DNA from: JBOGXA01 sp050694175
Lineage (GTDB): Bacteria > Actinomycetota > CADDZG01 > WHSQ01
Length of the DNA stretch: 10,822 nucleotides
Assembly: GCA_050694175.1 (NCBI GenBank)
Contig: JBOGXA010000034.1
Coordinates: forward strand, 1-10,822
Direction: 5' to 3'
Below the pieces are notes generated by a model that was not told the origin of the DNA, made no database searches, and saw only the letters and a list, made by a program, of their open reading frames with translations. Below are positions 1-6,198 of this stretch, piece after piece. The position numbers were made by a program, and so were the translations under genes. Positions within the stretch are counted from its first letter, which is position 1; every line of letters starts with the position of its first letter.

Positions 1-35
1 TTCCTCGTTCCGCTTATTGAACGAGAGGGGAGGCA

Positions 36-330
36 ATGCTTCTATCGCTGGTGTACGTGTGGTCCGGGTGCTACTCAGGCTGCTGGTCCCACAGGGACAG
101 GGCGAGCCGCCAAGGATCTCGAAATTGACGTGCTCCGGCACGAACTGAATGTGCTTCGGCGCCAGATCAAGCGGCCTCGTTTTCGACCTTCCGACCGGGC
201 ATTTCTGGCCGCCGCGGCCCGACGTCTGCCAAGGGCTCGTCGGGCGGCGTTTAGCGCGCGAACTCTTGGTCCACCGTGACGCGGCCTGTCGACCGGCCCC
301 GTCTACACGTGATGCGTGGGGACAGGATCT
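36..330 (+). pseudogene. N-terminal remnant of an integrase-core (IS3/IS481-like) transposase
   Basis: The start of a transposase family common in actinobacteria can be followed through three frames. An ATG at 36 after a GAGGGGAGG ribosome site gives MLLSLVYV. The next frame gives VVRVLLRLLVPQGQGE from about 59. Frame 1 then gives AKDLEIDVLRHELNVLRRQ, followed by PRFRPSDRAFLAAAARRLPR, until a stop at 277-279. A further shift near 265 restores LLVHRD, matching the family motif TLLRWHRD. In intact members this leads into a DDE integrase catalytic domain. No DDE domain can be read here, so the gene is cut after its helical N-terminal part and has at least three indels. It is non-functional. The family assignment is by remembered motif; the exact IS family is uncertain. 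Confidence 0.72.
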
Positions 331-440
331 AGAGGAGTGGACCTGGCGCCCAACACGAACACTGCTCTCCCGAGACGTGAGTTCCGGTGCAGAGCCCTTC
401 CCGGGTTCAGATTCGATATGTGTCTCGTCACCTGTTCTCA

Positions 441-606
441 GCGGACGCCGTCCGGGCCGGGATCGGCGTGGACGTCGTGCTCGGCGGTGACGGCCCGACC
501 TCATTGCCGACTGGCCGCGGCCCGGACCGGCTCAGAGGGGGCCGGGGCGGACGACTTCTGCCGCGGGGGCGGCGGCTCGGACACGTTCTCCGGCTGTGAA
601 CGCTGA
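441..606 (+). pseudogene. Decayed C-terminal fragment of an RTX (haemolysin-type) calcium-binding repeat protein
   Basis: Reading through three single-base indels gives VDVVLGGDGPD, LIAD, GRGPDRLRG, then GADDFCRGGGGSDTFSGCER and a TGA at 604-606. This has the GG-x-G-x-D spacing of RTX nonapeptide repeats, which bind calcium in parallel beta rolls of secreted proteins. Actinobacterial members often end in a short Cys-containing tail with GxD and a final GCE, as here. The shifts fall near GGCCCGAC, GACTGGCC and the run of G at about 535-540. No upstream N-terminus or signal peptide is present, so this is the last part of a lost gene. The terminal 20 residues are convincing; the upstream repair is my inference. 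An alternative is chance glycine-rich reading of GC-rich DNA. Confidence 0.5.
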
Positions 607-905
607 CTGACCCCTGGCCCCCAATCTTCCTTTATGCGAACCAGGAACAGAATGGGTAGCTCGACCGTGCGCGGCCTCTCTCGCTAAATGAACGACCAGT
701 TGAGGGACAGCACGGCTGCGATCGCGCTGAGAGACCCAGAGGTGCATACAGTGGCCGGTCTGCGTCCTACGCACCGTCCGCGGGGTCCATCTGGTACCCA
801 TCCGAATGCAATCTGAGGCACTTTCAGGAACAACCACGACATCTCGGAATCCACGCTGAACTGCGTAGACGCGCGAAATACCTGGTAGCGCGTGCACTCC
901 TCGGT
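607..905. other. Gene-poor stretch with no recognisable gene
   Basis: No protein family is recognised on either strand. A 42-codon forward reading frame begins with ATG at about 688 without a good ribosome site or recognisable motif. The reverse frame reaching 983 is an artefact: its N-terminal part, WAVLGSNQRPLRC, is the antisense translation of the tRNA-like repeat at 906-966. The last 50 bases carry two perfect 6-bp inverted repeats: ACGCGC (869-874) with GCGCGT (888-893), and GTGCAC (892-897) with GTGCAC (904-909). Confidence 0.5.
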
Positions 906-966
906 GCACTTACAACGCAGGGGTCGCTGGTTCGAACCCAGCACCGCCCACCCTCTGAATCCGCAG
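906..966 (+). repeat. Left copy of a 61/62-bp direct repeat made of a tRNA-Val(UAC) 3' half
   Basis: The repeat contains an anticodon loop CTTACAA (anticodon TAC, valine), the 3' anticodon strand CGCAG, a five-base variable loop GGGTC, a perfect T arm (GCTGG, loop TTCGAAC, CCAGC), the 3' acceptor strand ACCGCCC and discriminator A. CCA is not fully encoded. The expected 5' acceptor GGGCGGT and a standard D arm are absent upstream, and only three of five anticodon-stem pairs form. This is therefore not a working tRNA gene. It matches 5134-5195 with one substitution (T931 is G in the other copy) and one inserted A, and the match continues 14 bases past the tRNA end. Such tRNA 3' halves are classic integration sites, so an att-site role is plausible but unproven. 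Confidence 0.75.
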
Positions 967-1037
967 ATGAGAAATGCTGCCATGCCGGGTCTACAACAAG
1001 GTGAAACCAGTTCGGATCGAGACCACAGGAGGTCGAA

Positions 1038-1619
1038 GTGTCTGCATCAGTGCTCTACATTTCGATGTCACTCGACGGATACATCGCGGGTCCGAACGAC
1101 GAACCGGGCAACCCCGGCGGTGACGGCTTCGACCGGCTGCACGAGTGGATCGTCACTCCAGACGGGGAGTTCGGCCGGCCGTCCGGGCCGGCCGGACAAT
1201 TGTGGGACGAATGGAACGCGACCGGCGCGGTGCTGGCGGGTCGGCGTACCGTGGAGCAGGTCGATCACTGGAAAGGTGATCATCACGGCGTCCCGATCCT
1301 CGTGCTCAGCCACCGGCCACCGGGTCCCTCGGTGGCGAACTATCCGTTGGTGACGTACGTGACCGATGGGATCGCCAGCGCGATGGCGCAGGCGAAGGCC
1401 GCCGCCGGGGACCGGAACGTGCTGGTGCATGGCGCGTACACGGCGCAACGGGCGCTCGAGGCCGGTGTGCTGGACGAGTTGGAAATTCACCAGATCCCGT
1501 TGCTGTTCGGTCGTGGCCGTCGGCTGTTCGAGGTGTTGCAGTCGCGCGTCGAGCTGGAGATCGTTCGGGTGATCGACACGTCAGAGGCCACACACATCCA
1601 CTACCGCGTCCGTCGCTGA
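1038..1619 (+). CDS. Dihydrofolate reductase family protein (RibD C-terminal domain), copy 1
   Basis: This 193-residue protein fits the RibD-C/DHFR-like fold, which binds NADPH; the physiological substrate of these stand-alone proteins is generally unknown. Visible family marks are the N-terminal strand with SLDGYIAG (11-18), AGRRTVE (67-73), the nucleotide-binding stretch VLVHGAYTAQ (128-137) with LEAGVLDEL, and PLLFGRGRRLF (154-164) before the last strands. The length is normal for the family. A GTG start is chosen because AGGAGG (1027-1032) lies five bases before it; the ATG at 1068 would delete the first beta strand. The next gene starts nine bases after its stop, so the two are probably cotranscribed. 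It lies just downstream of the left tRNA-half repeat. The family call is firm, the function open. Confidence 0.9.
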   Translation: MSASVLYISMSLDGYIAGPNDEPGNPGGDGFDRLHEWIVTPDGEFGRPSGPAGQLWDEWNATGAVLAGRRTVEQVDHWKGDHHGVPILVLSHRPPGPSVANYPLVTYVTDGIASAMAQAKAAAGDRNVLVHGAYTAQRALEAGVLDELEIHQIPLLFGRGRRLFEVLQSRVELEIVRVIDTSEATHIHYRVRR

Positions 1620-1628
1620 GCCGGTCGG

Positions 1629-2714
1629 ATGGAACGCGTGGAAGCGCTTCAGGCGTCTATGAACGAACATGCAACCGAGCTTGTGGTTGTCGGGCCCACC
1701 ACGAACATGCGCTACCTCACGGGGTATCACGCGATGGCGGTGGAGCGGATCACGGTACTCCTCGTCACGCGCGACGGCGTCGCGATGGTCATGCCGTACT
1801 TCGATGCAGACGAATTCAGGGACGCAACGGGCCTCGATGCGGTCTTCGAATGGACGGACAAGCAGGGGCCGGCTGAAGCGATCGATCAAGCATTCCGCGC
1901 GCTGGGGCTGTCAGGCACAAAGGCCATCGCCGCGGTCGATGACGAGCTGCGCTTCGATTTTTTCACGCGCTTGCGCGGTCGGCTCGCCGATCAGCCGCGC
2001 CTCGCTAGTGAGCTGCTCGGCCCCCTCCGCCTGTCGAAGACGGCGCAAGAGCAGGAACTCATCAAGCGAGCAGGAGAACTCGTGTCGCATGGGATCGATA
2101 CCGCGCTCGAACACGCGCGGCCAGGCATGACCGAACTCGAGCTGAAGCGTACGATCGAGGACGCACTGTGGGACGGGGGTGCGGAGTCGGTGGACTTCGT
2201 GCTCGTGCAGGCGGGCGCCAACTCTGCCGTGGGCCACCACCGCGCCGGCGACGCGGAGCTTCGCAAGGGTGAGCCGGTGCTGATCGATATCGCCGCTCGG
2301 TTCGACGGCTACTTCGCCGACATCACTCAACAGGTTTTCCTCGGCCGACCGCCGCAAGATTACTTAGATGCGTACCAGCTCGTCGTGACTGCCCAGGAAG
2401 AAGGCGTCCGCGCTGCTCGTTCGGGAGCGAGCGCCGGCGATGTAGACCGGGCGGCGACGGGGGTGATCGAGGCTGCAGGCCTCGCCGAGTGGACCGGTCC
2501 CCGAACGGGACATGGCATCGGACTGGACGTACACGAGCCGCCCTCGGTGATCGATGGCGACGAGACCGAACTCGTCCCGGGAGCGGTGATCACGGTCGAG
2601 CCTGGCGTTTACCTTCCGGGGAAGTTCGGTATCCGGATCGAAGACACCGTAATCGTGACCGACGGCGACCCACAGCGCGTCACGCGGGGCGCACGGCCGC
2701 TGTTTTCGAAATAG
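1629..2714 (+). CDS. M24 family metallopeptidase, Xaa-Pro dipeptidase/aminopeptidase-like
   Basis: This 361-residue cytoplasmic protein has the two-domain layout of bacterial M24B peptidases: an N-terminal creatinase-like domain (about 1-130, including MRYLTGY) and a C-terminal pita-bread domain. The five expected metal ligands are Asp220, Asp231 (in FADIT), His295 (TGHGIGLDVHE), Glu324 (VEPGVY) and Glu338 (IRIEDT). Their spacing of 11, 64, 29 and 14 is the same as that of Pyrococcus furiosus prolidase (209, 220, 284, 313, 327). It should bind two divalent metal ions and cleave peptides next to proline, but the sequence does not separate dipeptidase from aminopeptidase. ATG 1629 is preferred over ATG 1659 because RVEALQ belongs to the family's first helix. 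It has no strong ribosome site, so coupling to the upstream gene nine bases away is likely. Confidence 0.93.
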   Translation: MERVEALQASMNEHATELVVVGPTTNMRYLTGYHAMAVERITVLLVTRDGVAMVMPYFDADEFRDATGLDAVFEWTDKQGPAEAIDQAFRALGLSGTKAIAAVDDELRFDFFTRLRGRLADQPRLASELLGPLRLSKTAQEQELIKRAGELVSHGIDTALEHARPGMTELELKRTIEDALWDGGAESVDFVLVQAGANSAVGHHRAGDAELRKGEPVLIDIAARFDGYFADITQQVFLGRPPQDYLDAYQLVVTAQEEGVRAARSGASAGDVDRAATGVIEAAGLAEWTGPRTGHGIGLDVHEPPSVIDGDETELVPGAVITVEPGVYLPGKFGIRIEDTVIVTDGDPQRVTRGARPLFSK

Positions 2715-2747
2715 CCATCGGTTGCTGCCGGGAAGGGAGACTTTTAC

Positions 2748-3308
2748 GTGGCGAAACTGATCTATTCGACGATTACCTCGCTCGACGGGTACGTCGCCGA
2801 CGAGAACGGCAACTTTGACTGGGCTGAACCCGACGAGGAGGTCCACGGCGTCGTTAATGACCTGGAGCGATCCGTCGGCACGTACCTCTACGGGAGGCGG
2901 ATGTACGAGGTCATGAGCTACTGGGAGACCGTCCTCGAGTCGGGTGAACACCCTCGGTTCATAGAGGAGTACGCGCGGATATGGCAGAGCGCGGCAAAGG
3001 TCGTGTACTCGAAGACCTTGCAGGCCGCCTCAACTACCAGGACGACGATTGAGCGAGAGTTCGACCCGCAAACGGTGCGGCAGATGAAAGCATCTGCGAT
3101 CCCTGACATCTCTGTGGCCGGGCCCAACCTCGCGGCACAAGCTCTGAAGGCTGGACTGGTTGACGAATGTCATCTCTTTATGTCGCCCGTCGTGGTGGGA
3201 GGCGGGAATCGCGCAATGCCTCTCAAGGTTCGCTTCCAGCTGGAACTTTTGGAGGAGCGGTGCTTCGGCAATGGAGTGGTTCATCTCCACTACCGCGTCA
3301 TCGGTTAG
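2748..3308 (+). CDS. Dihydrofolate reductase family protein (RibD C-terminal domain), copy 2
   Basis: A 186-residue RibD-C/DHFR-like protein. It shows TSLDGYVADENG (10-21), FDWAEPDEEVH (23-33), YGRRMYEVMSYW (48-59), the nucleotide-binding region ISVAGPNLAAQ (121-131) with LKAGLVDE, and VVVGGGNRA (148-156). The FDW insertion and the MSYW motif place it in a different subgroup from the copy at 1038, so the two are not a recent duplication. The GTG start follows AAGGGAG about nine bases upstream and lies 33 bases after the peptidase stop, on the same strand. It is therefore probably the third gene of the 1038-3308 operon. An NADPH-dependent reductase is the expected role; the substrate is unknown. 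A broken transposase follows directly. Confidence 0.92.
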   Translation: MAKLIYSTITSLDGYVADENGNFDWAEPDEEVHGVVNDLERSVGTYLYGRRMYEVMSYWETVLESGEHPRFIEEYARIWQSAAKVVYSKTLQAASTTRTTIEREFDPQTVRQMKASAIPDISVAGPNLAAQALKAGLVDECHLFMSPVVVGGGNRAMPLKVRFQLELLEERCFGNGVVHLHYRVIG

Positions 3309-3336
3309 AGAACTGCGAGCAGGGCGCTAGGGTCAC

Positions 3337-3938
3337 AGCAAGGACGCCAAGGCGGCCGACGTGCTGCGGCGGTGGCGGATCGACTCATAGCAGTTGGCGC
3401 GCATCCGGTCACAGGTCAAGGACGGCGCGCTCCGGAGACCTCGGCCTTCAAGGATTCTTTCTCCTGGTCCTTGGGGTTCCGTCCCGGACCTTTCTTCAGC
3501 TGCGTGACTCGAGGACGCGTTCAAGGAAGTCTCGATCGATGAACGAGAGGCGATCATCGGTCGCGCTGGTGTGCCGCTTCACCGGGCGCGCCGGTCGACG
3601 GAAGTCGACCAGGCCGAGACGGTGGTCGAAGCTCCTAACGAGATCTGGGCATGGGACCTCCTACTGCCGCGTCGGCGACTCGTTCTGGTATCTGGTCGCA
3701 ATCATCGACATGTTCTCCCGCAAGATCGTGGGCCACGCGGTGCGACCAACCGCGACTTCCGACGACGTCGAGGACGTCTTCGATAAGGCGCTCGCCAACG
3801 AAGGACTCCTCGCGACGGATGCCAAGATGCCTAAGTCGTTGTCGGATCGCGGCCCGTAGATGCGCTCCAAGACGATCCGCCGGTTCTTCTACGACCTCGG
3901 CATCACGCAGATGTTCTCGCGCCCTCGAACGCCGGCGA
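3337..3938 (+). pseudogene. Broken IS3-type transposase (OrfA trace plus DDE/rve core)
   Basis: Remnant of an insertion sequence transposase. An upstream trace in frame 1 reads DAKAADVLRRWRIDS, then TAG, then QLARIRSQVKDGAL, resembling an IS3 OrfA-like helix. The integrase core begins APNEIWAWD with the first catalytic Asp at 3655-3657. A one-base loss shifts the frame, and SYCRVGDSFWYLVAIIDMFS follows, continuing to LSDRGP, with the second Asp at 3845-3847. A TAG at 3857-3859 stands where the family has Gln (SDRGxQM), so a CAG to TAG change fits. After it, MRSKTIRRFFYDLGITQMFS and RPRTP continue in frame. The expected NDNxxxE segment with the catalytic Glu is missing from about 3938 on. No terminal inverted repeats were found. 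The element is dead. It separates the forward operon from the arginase gene. Confidence 0.85.
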
Positions 3939-4019
3939 AGTTTGATTCGTGGTCGGCGTGGTCGAGCGGGAGGTGTACCAGAGGCGTACGGGAGGCCGCG
4001 CCGGCCGCGTTTCCCGAAC

Positions 4020-4898
4020 CTACCGAAGCGCCGCCTCGATAACGGCGGCGAAGCTCGCCGCCAGGTGACCGTCAGGATCGAGGTCGGGGTCGAGGATCGT
4101 AACCTCCATGCCGACCGCACTCGGGGCCGCGACCAGCGCGGCGAGAAGAGTAGTTAGGTCGTCGAAGCTCAGCCCCCCCGGCTCAGGTGAGTCCACCGCC
4201 GGCATGGTCGCGGCGTCGAGCACATCCGCGTCGACGTGAATCCAGAATCCGTCCACGTCGCCGAGCCGCTCGAGGGAGCGCTCCGCCGCGGCGACGGGAT
4301 CCGCGATCACCTCCTCGGCCGGGATCAGCGAGATCGCCGTCGAATCGATGTCGAAGTCATGGCTCTCGCTGGGACGAAAGCCGAGCGCGACGAGATCCTC
4401 GTCACGAACGTAGGGGCCAAGGCCTTCGATGTCGGTGAGGCTTGAGTGGCCGCGCCCGGTGACGAGTGCGAGGTCCTCGCCTGCGGCCGATCCGACGGTG
4501 TTCGGATCCCCGTGGCGAAAGTCGAGATGCCCGTCCACGAAGGCGAGGCCGAACCGGCCCTGACGGCGCAGCGCAAGCGTCGTCCCGAGAAGGATGCTGC
4601 AATCGCCTCCGAGCACGACCGGCCACTGTCCTGCGCCGATGGCCGTGCCGACCAGGTCTGCGAGCCTCACGGAGTAGTCGGCGATCGCCGCGGAGTTGCG
4701 AACTCCCGTGATCGGGTCCCTGTCGGGCGAATACGGCGGTGCCGCAACCCTTCCCGCGTACTGCGCCCCTAGATGCTCTATGAGCCCGGCGGCGCGCAGC
4801 GCGTCCGGAAGCCTCTTGACGCCCGGCTCGACGCCGGGCGCGGGCGGACGGAGGCCGAGGTTGGACGGAGCATCGATGACGGTCAGGGTGCGGGGCAT
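4020..4898 (-). CDS. Arginase/ureohydrolase family protein with GGDC in place of GGDH
   Basis: A 292-residue ureohydrolase-fold protein. Family members hydrolyse guanidino or formimino groups (arginine, agmatine, formiminoglutamate) using two Mn ions. Metal-site motifs are GGDCS (98-101, Asp99), DGHLDF (122-127, Asp122, His124, Asp126) and HVDADVLD (Asp223, Asp225), followed by EPGGL. The first ligand, normally His of GGDH, is Cys100. Cys at this place recurs in a group of actinobacterial arginase homologues, so it need not mean loss of activity, but the substrate is uncertain. Start 4898 (MPRTLTVIDAP) is preferred; an in-frame start at 4955 would add 19 residues that do not look like family sequence. 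No clear ribosome site precedes 4898, so the mRNA may be leaderless. A perfect 10-bp direct repeat lies 24-49 bases upstream. Confidence 0.88.
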   Translation of the reverse strand: MPRTLTVIDAPSNLGLRPPAPGVEPGVKRLPDALRAAGLIEHLGAQYAGRVAAPPYSPDRDPITGVRNSAAIADYSVRLADLVGTAIGAGQWPVVLGGDCSILLGTTLALRRQGRFGLAFVDGHLDFRHGDPNTVGSAAGEDLALVTGRGHSSLTDIEGLGPYVRDEDLVALGFRPSESHDFDIDSTAISLIPAEEVIADPVAAAERSLERLGDVDGFWIHVDADVLDAATMPAVDSPEPGGLSFDDLTTLLAALVAAPSAVGMEVTILDPDLDPDGHLAASFAAVIEAALR

Positions 4899-4921
4899 CG
4901 CTGCAAAGGGTATCGGCCGCA

Positions 4922-4947
4922 GACCCTTGCATGAGTTGACCCTTGCA
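4922..4947 (-). promoter_or_regulatory. Tandem 10-bp direct repeat upstream of the arginase gene
   Basis: On the reverse strand TGCAAGGGTC occurs twice without mismatch, separated by six bases (16-bp period), 24-49 bases before the chosen start at 4898. The further-upstream inverted repeat CGTCA-ctgtt-TGACG lies at 4960-4974. Direct repeats at promoter distance often bind response regulators or other tandem-binding regulators. No binding protein is recognised; the role is inferred from position alone. Confidence 0.4.
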
Positions 4948-5133
4948 CCAACCAAACCGCGTCACTGTTTGACGTGCACCTCAAGTGCAGTGGTCAGGGG
5001 TCCAGAGAATCCAACAAATATCCAACAGACGACAGCCGAAATGGGATCAAGAGAGACTAGATGAGACTACGCAGAAAGGGCCTCTGAACTGCAAGCATGT
5101 CCGTTTGCGCAGTTCACCGAATCATGCCGGGCC

Positions 5134-5195
5134 GCACTTACAACGCAGGGGTCGCTGGGTCGAACCCAGCACCGCCCACCCTCTGAAATCCGCAG
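5134..5195 (+). repeat. Right copy of the direct repeat made of a tRNA-Val(UAC) 3' half
   Basis: Same unit as at 906-966: anticodon loop CTTACAA, CGCAG, GGGTC, T arm, ACCGCCC, discriminator A, then a shared tail CTCTGAAATCCGCAG with one extra A. The T arm carries G at the first T-loop position (GGTCGAA rather than the usual TTCGAA core), so it is slightly decayed. No 5' tRNA half stands upstream. In both copies the 9-mer CTGAACTGC begins exactly 50 bases before the repeat (856 and 5084), and weaker similarity continues after it (ATGCT in both). Here the repeat runs directly into a VOC gene lacking its first half. Confidence 0.75.
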
Positions 5196-5204
5196 GTAGG
5201 TCAT

Positions 5205-5432
5205 GCTTTTCCTGTTCAGGTTCGCGGAAAGCCCGACAAGCGAGGGGCGCGGGTCTACTTCGACGTGGACGACATCAACGCTGGCGCCGCGCGAGTAAGG
5301 GAGCTCGGCGGCGAGGCGGGCGAGACCGGCCCGGTCCTGGGCATGGGTTGGTTCTCAGTCTGTAAGGACCCCGAGGGGAACGAGTTCGGCCTCTGGCAGA
5401 ACGACCCTTCGGCCCCGGCCTCGACCGGATAG
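5205..5432 (+). pseudogene. C-terminal half of a VOC (glyoxalase/bleomycin-resistance) protein
   Basis: From about 5244 the frame reads GARVYFDVDDINAGAARVRE, then LGGEAGETGPVLGMGWFSV, CKDPEGNEFGLWQND and a stop TAG at 5430-5432. This is the second beta-alpha-beta-beta-beta module of a VOC-fold protein with the typical DPEGNxFGLW ending. Intact members are roughly 115-260 residues; here the first module is gone. No start codon or ribosome site precedes the homologous part. The upstream in-frame codons run into the tRNA-half repeat ending at 5195, so the break lies within a few dozen bases of that repeat. It is best read as a gene truncated by recombination at the repeat, and probably not expressed as a working protein. 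Confidence 0.8.
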
Positions 5433-5493
5433 GTGTCATGAGTGGTAGGCGGTGGTTTTGCTCGTCTAGAGCTGTTGATCTTTTTTGACCGGA

Positions 5494-5583
5494 TCAGTGC
5501 CAGTTGGGGCAGCCGTCGAAGTACTGCAGGGTGATGCCGATCGGCAGGATCGTCATGCAAGACTCGTCCAGGCCCAGGCTCAT
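5494..5583 (-). pseudogene. 29-codon stub of a small thioredoxin-like protein (FDGCPNW motif)
   Basis: An ATG at 5583 opens a frame reading MSLGLDESCMTILPIGITLQ, then YFDGCPNWH, then TGA. A hydrophobic strand followed by YFDGCPNW is how small thioredoxin/glutaredoxin-like proteins of about 80-130 residues begin in actinobacteria, continuing with a helix such as xxAxxRLxEA. Here the stop follows the motif at once. The codons after it (SGQKRST) do not resemble the expected helix, so the rest has been deleted or replaced rather than hidden behind a point mutation. An inner ATG (MTILPI) may be the original start. No clear ribosome site is seen. Confidence 0.5.
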
Positions 5584-5687
5584 CGTTCTCGCTGGAGCCT
5601 GACATTGCTAAGTGAGAGGGGCGATCCCATTGACCTCATATGTGAGTTAGTGGTCGTGACTGAGAGCGCAAGGCCACTCGCGCATTG

Positions 5688-6101
5688 CTATTCGCCGAAC
5701 CAGTTCAGGGCATCTTGCCGGTCGTCGAAGTATGCCGTCGGGAACTGGCCTGGTGGCTCCTGAGCTGGGGAGTTCCCCTGCTCCACCGTCCCTGGGGAGC
5801 CATGAGGAACGATGAACGCGAACCTCCTTACGCCAGCCGTGTTGTAGCGAGGGATGATCTCCCGGTCCCTCCACGCTCCCACGTTGGCCCCCGGAGAATG
5901 CTTGAACTTGGTGACGTCGACGAGCAGATTGCCTGGTCGCAATTGCTCTGCGCACATGGCGTACCGTTTCATCGATTCTTTGAAGTTGTCATCCGTCATG
6001 TTTGCCGACCCCTCAAGCCATTCCAACTCCAGGAGCTCTGCCGCGACGTCGTGGCTGACGACCCCGAAGTCATCACGATGCAGTTCCTCCGCCACGTTCA
6101 T
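5688..6101 (-). CDS. STAS/SEC14-like (SpoIIAA-like) domain protein
   Basis: A 137-residue soluble protein with no signal peptide or membrane segment. The start ATG at 6101 follows AAAGGAGT at ideal distance, excluding longer upstream readings that run into non-coding-looking sequence. Recognisable parts are HRDDFGVV (8-15), LLELEWLEGSANMTDDNF (23-40), PGNLLVDVTKFKH (56-68), WRDREIIPRYNTAGVRRFAF (77-96) and a C-terminal PTAYFDDRQDALNWF (121-135). This matches a family of small STAS/SEC14-like proteins in which GLLVDxxxF is the strand ending at the ligand or phosphorylation site in anti-anti-sigma relatives. The conserved serine of true SpoIIAA proteins is not evident, so partner-switching is not claimed. 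It may share a transcript with the TfoX-like pseudogene upstream. Biochemical function is unknown. Confidence 0.82.
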   Translation of the reverse strand: MNVAEELHRDDFGVVSHDVAAELLELEWLEGSANMTDDNFKESMKRYAMCAEQLRPGNLLVDVTKFKHSPGANVGAWRDREIIPRYNTAGVRRFAFIVPHGSPGTVEQGNSPAQEPPGQFPTAYFDDRQDALNWFGE

Positions 6102-6198
6102 GACTCCTTTCACTGGCGATACACCCCCTCGCCACCAACCGCGACCCCGAGGCCGGCTGCATCGGGCGTATTGATCAAGAGCGTCCCACGACAGACGT

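Noticed and set aside
906..952. Intact tRNA-Val gene
   Set aside because: The T arm and 3' acceptor are perfect, but the 5' acceptor GGGCGGT, a standard D arm and two anticodon-stem pairs are missing in both copies.
684..983. 99-residue reverse reading frame ending at 684 with WAVLGSNQRPLRC
   Set aside because: This peptide is the antisense translation of the tRNA T arm and anticodon loop in the 906-966 repeat, a known kind of spurious protein.
3167..3330. Forward 230-residue frame starting inside the second reductase gene
   Set aside because: Its first part is an out-of-frame shadow of the reductase. Only the part after about 3650 is real transposase sequence.
5086..5115. GAACTGC/GCAGTTC inverted repeat as a transcription terminator
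   Set aside because: The loop is 16 bases, there is no T tract, and no gene ends directly before it. Its left arm is part of the shared 9-mer.
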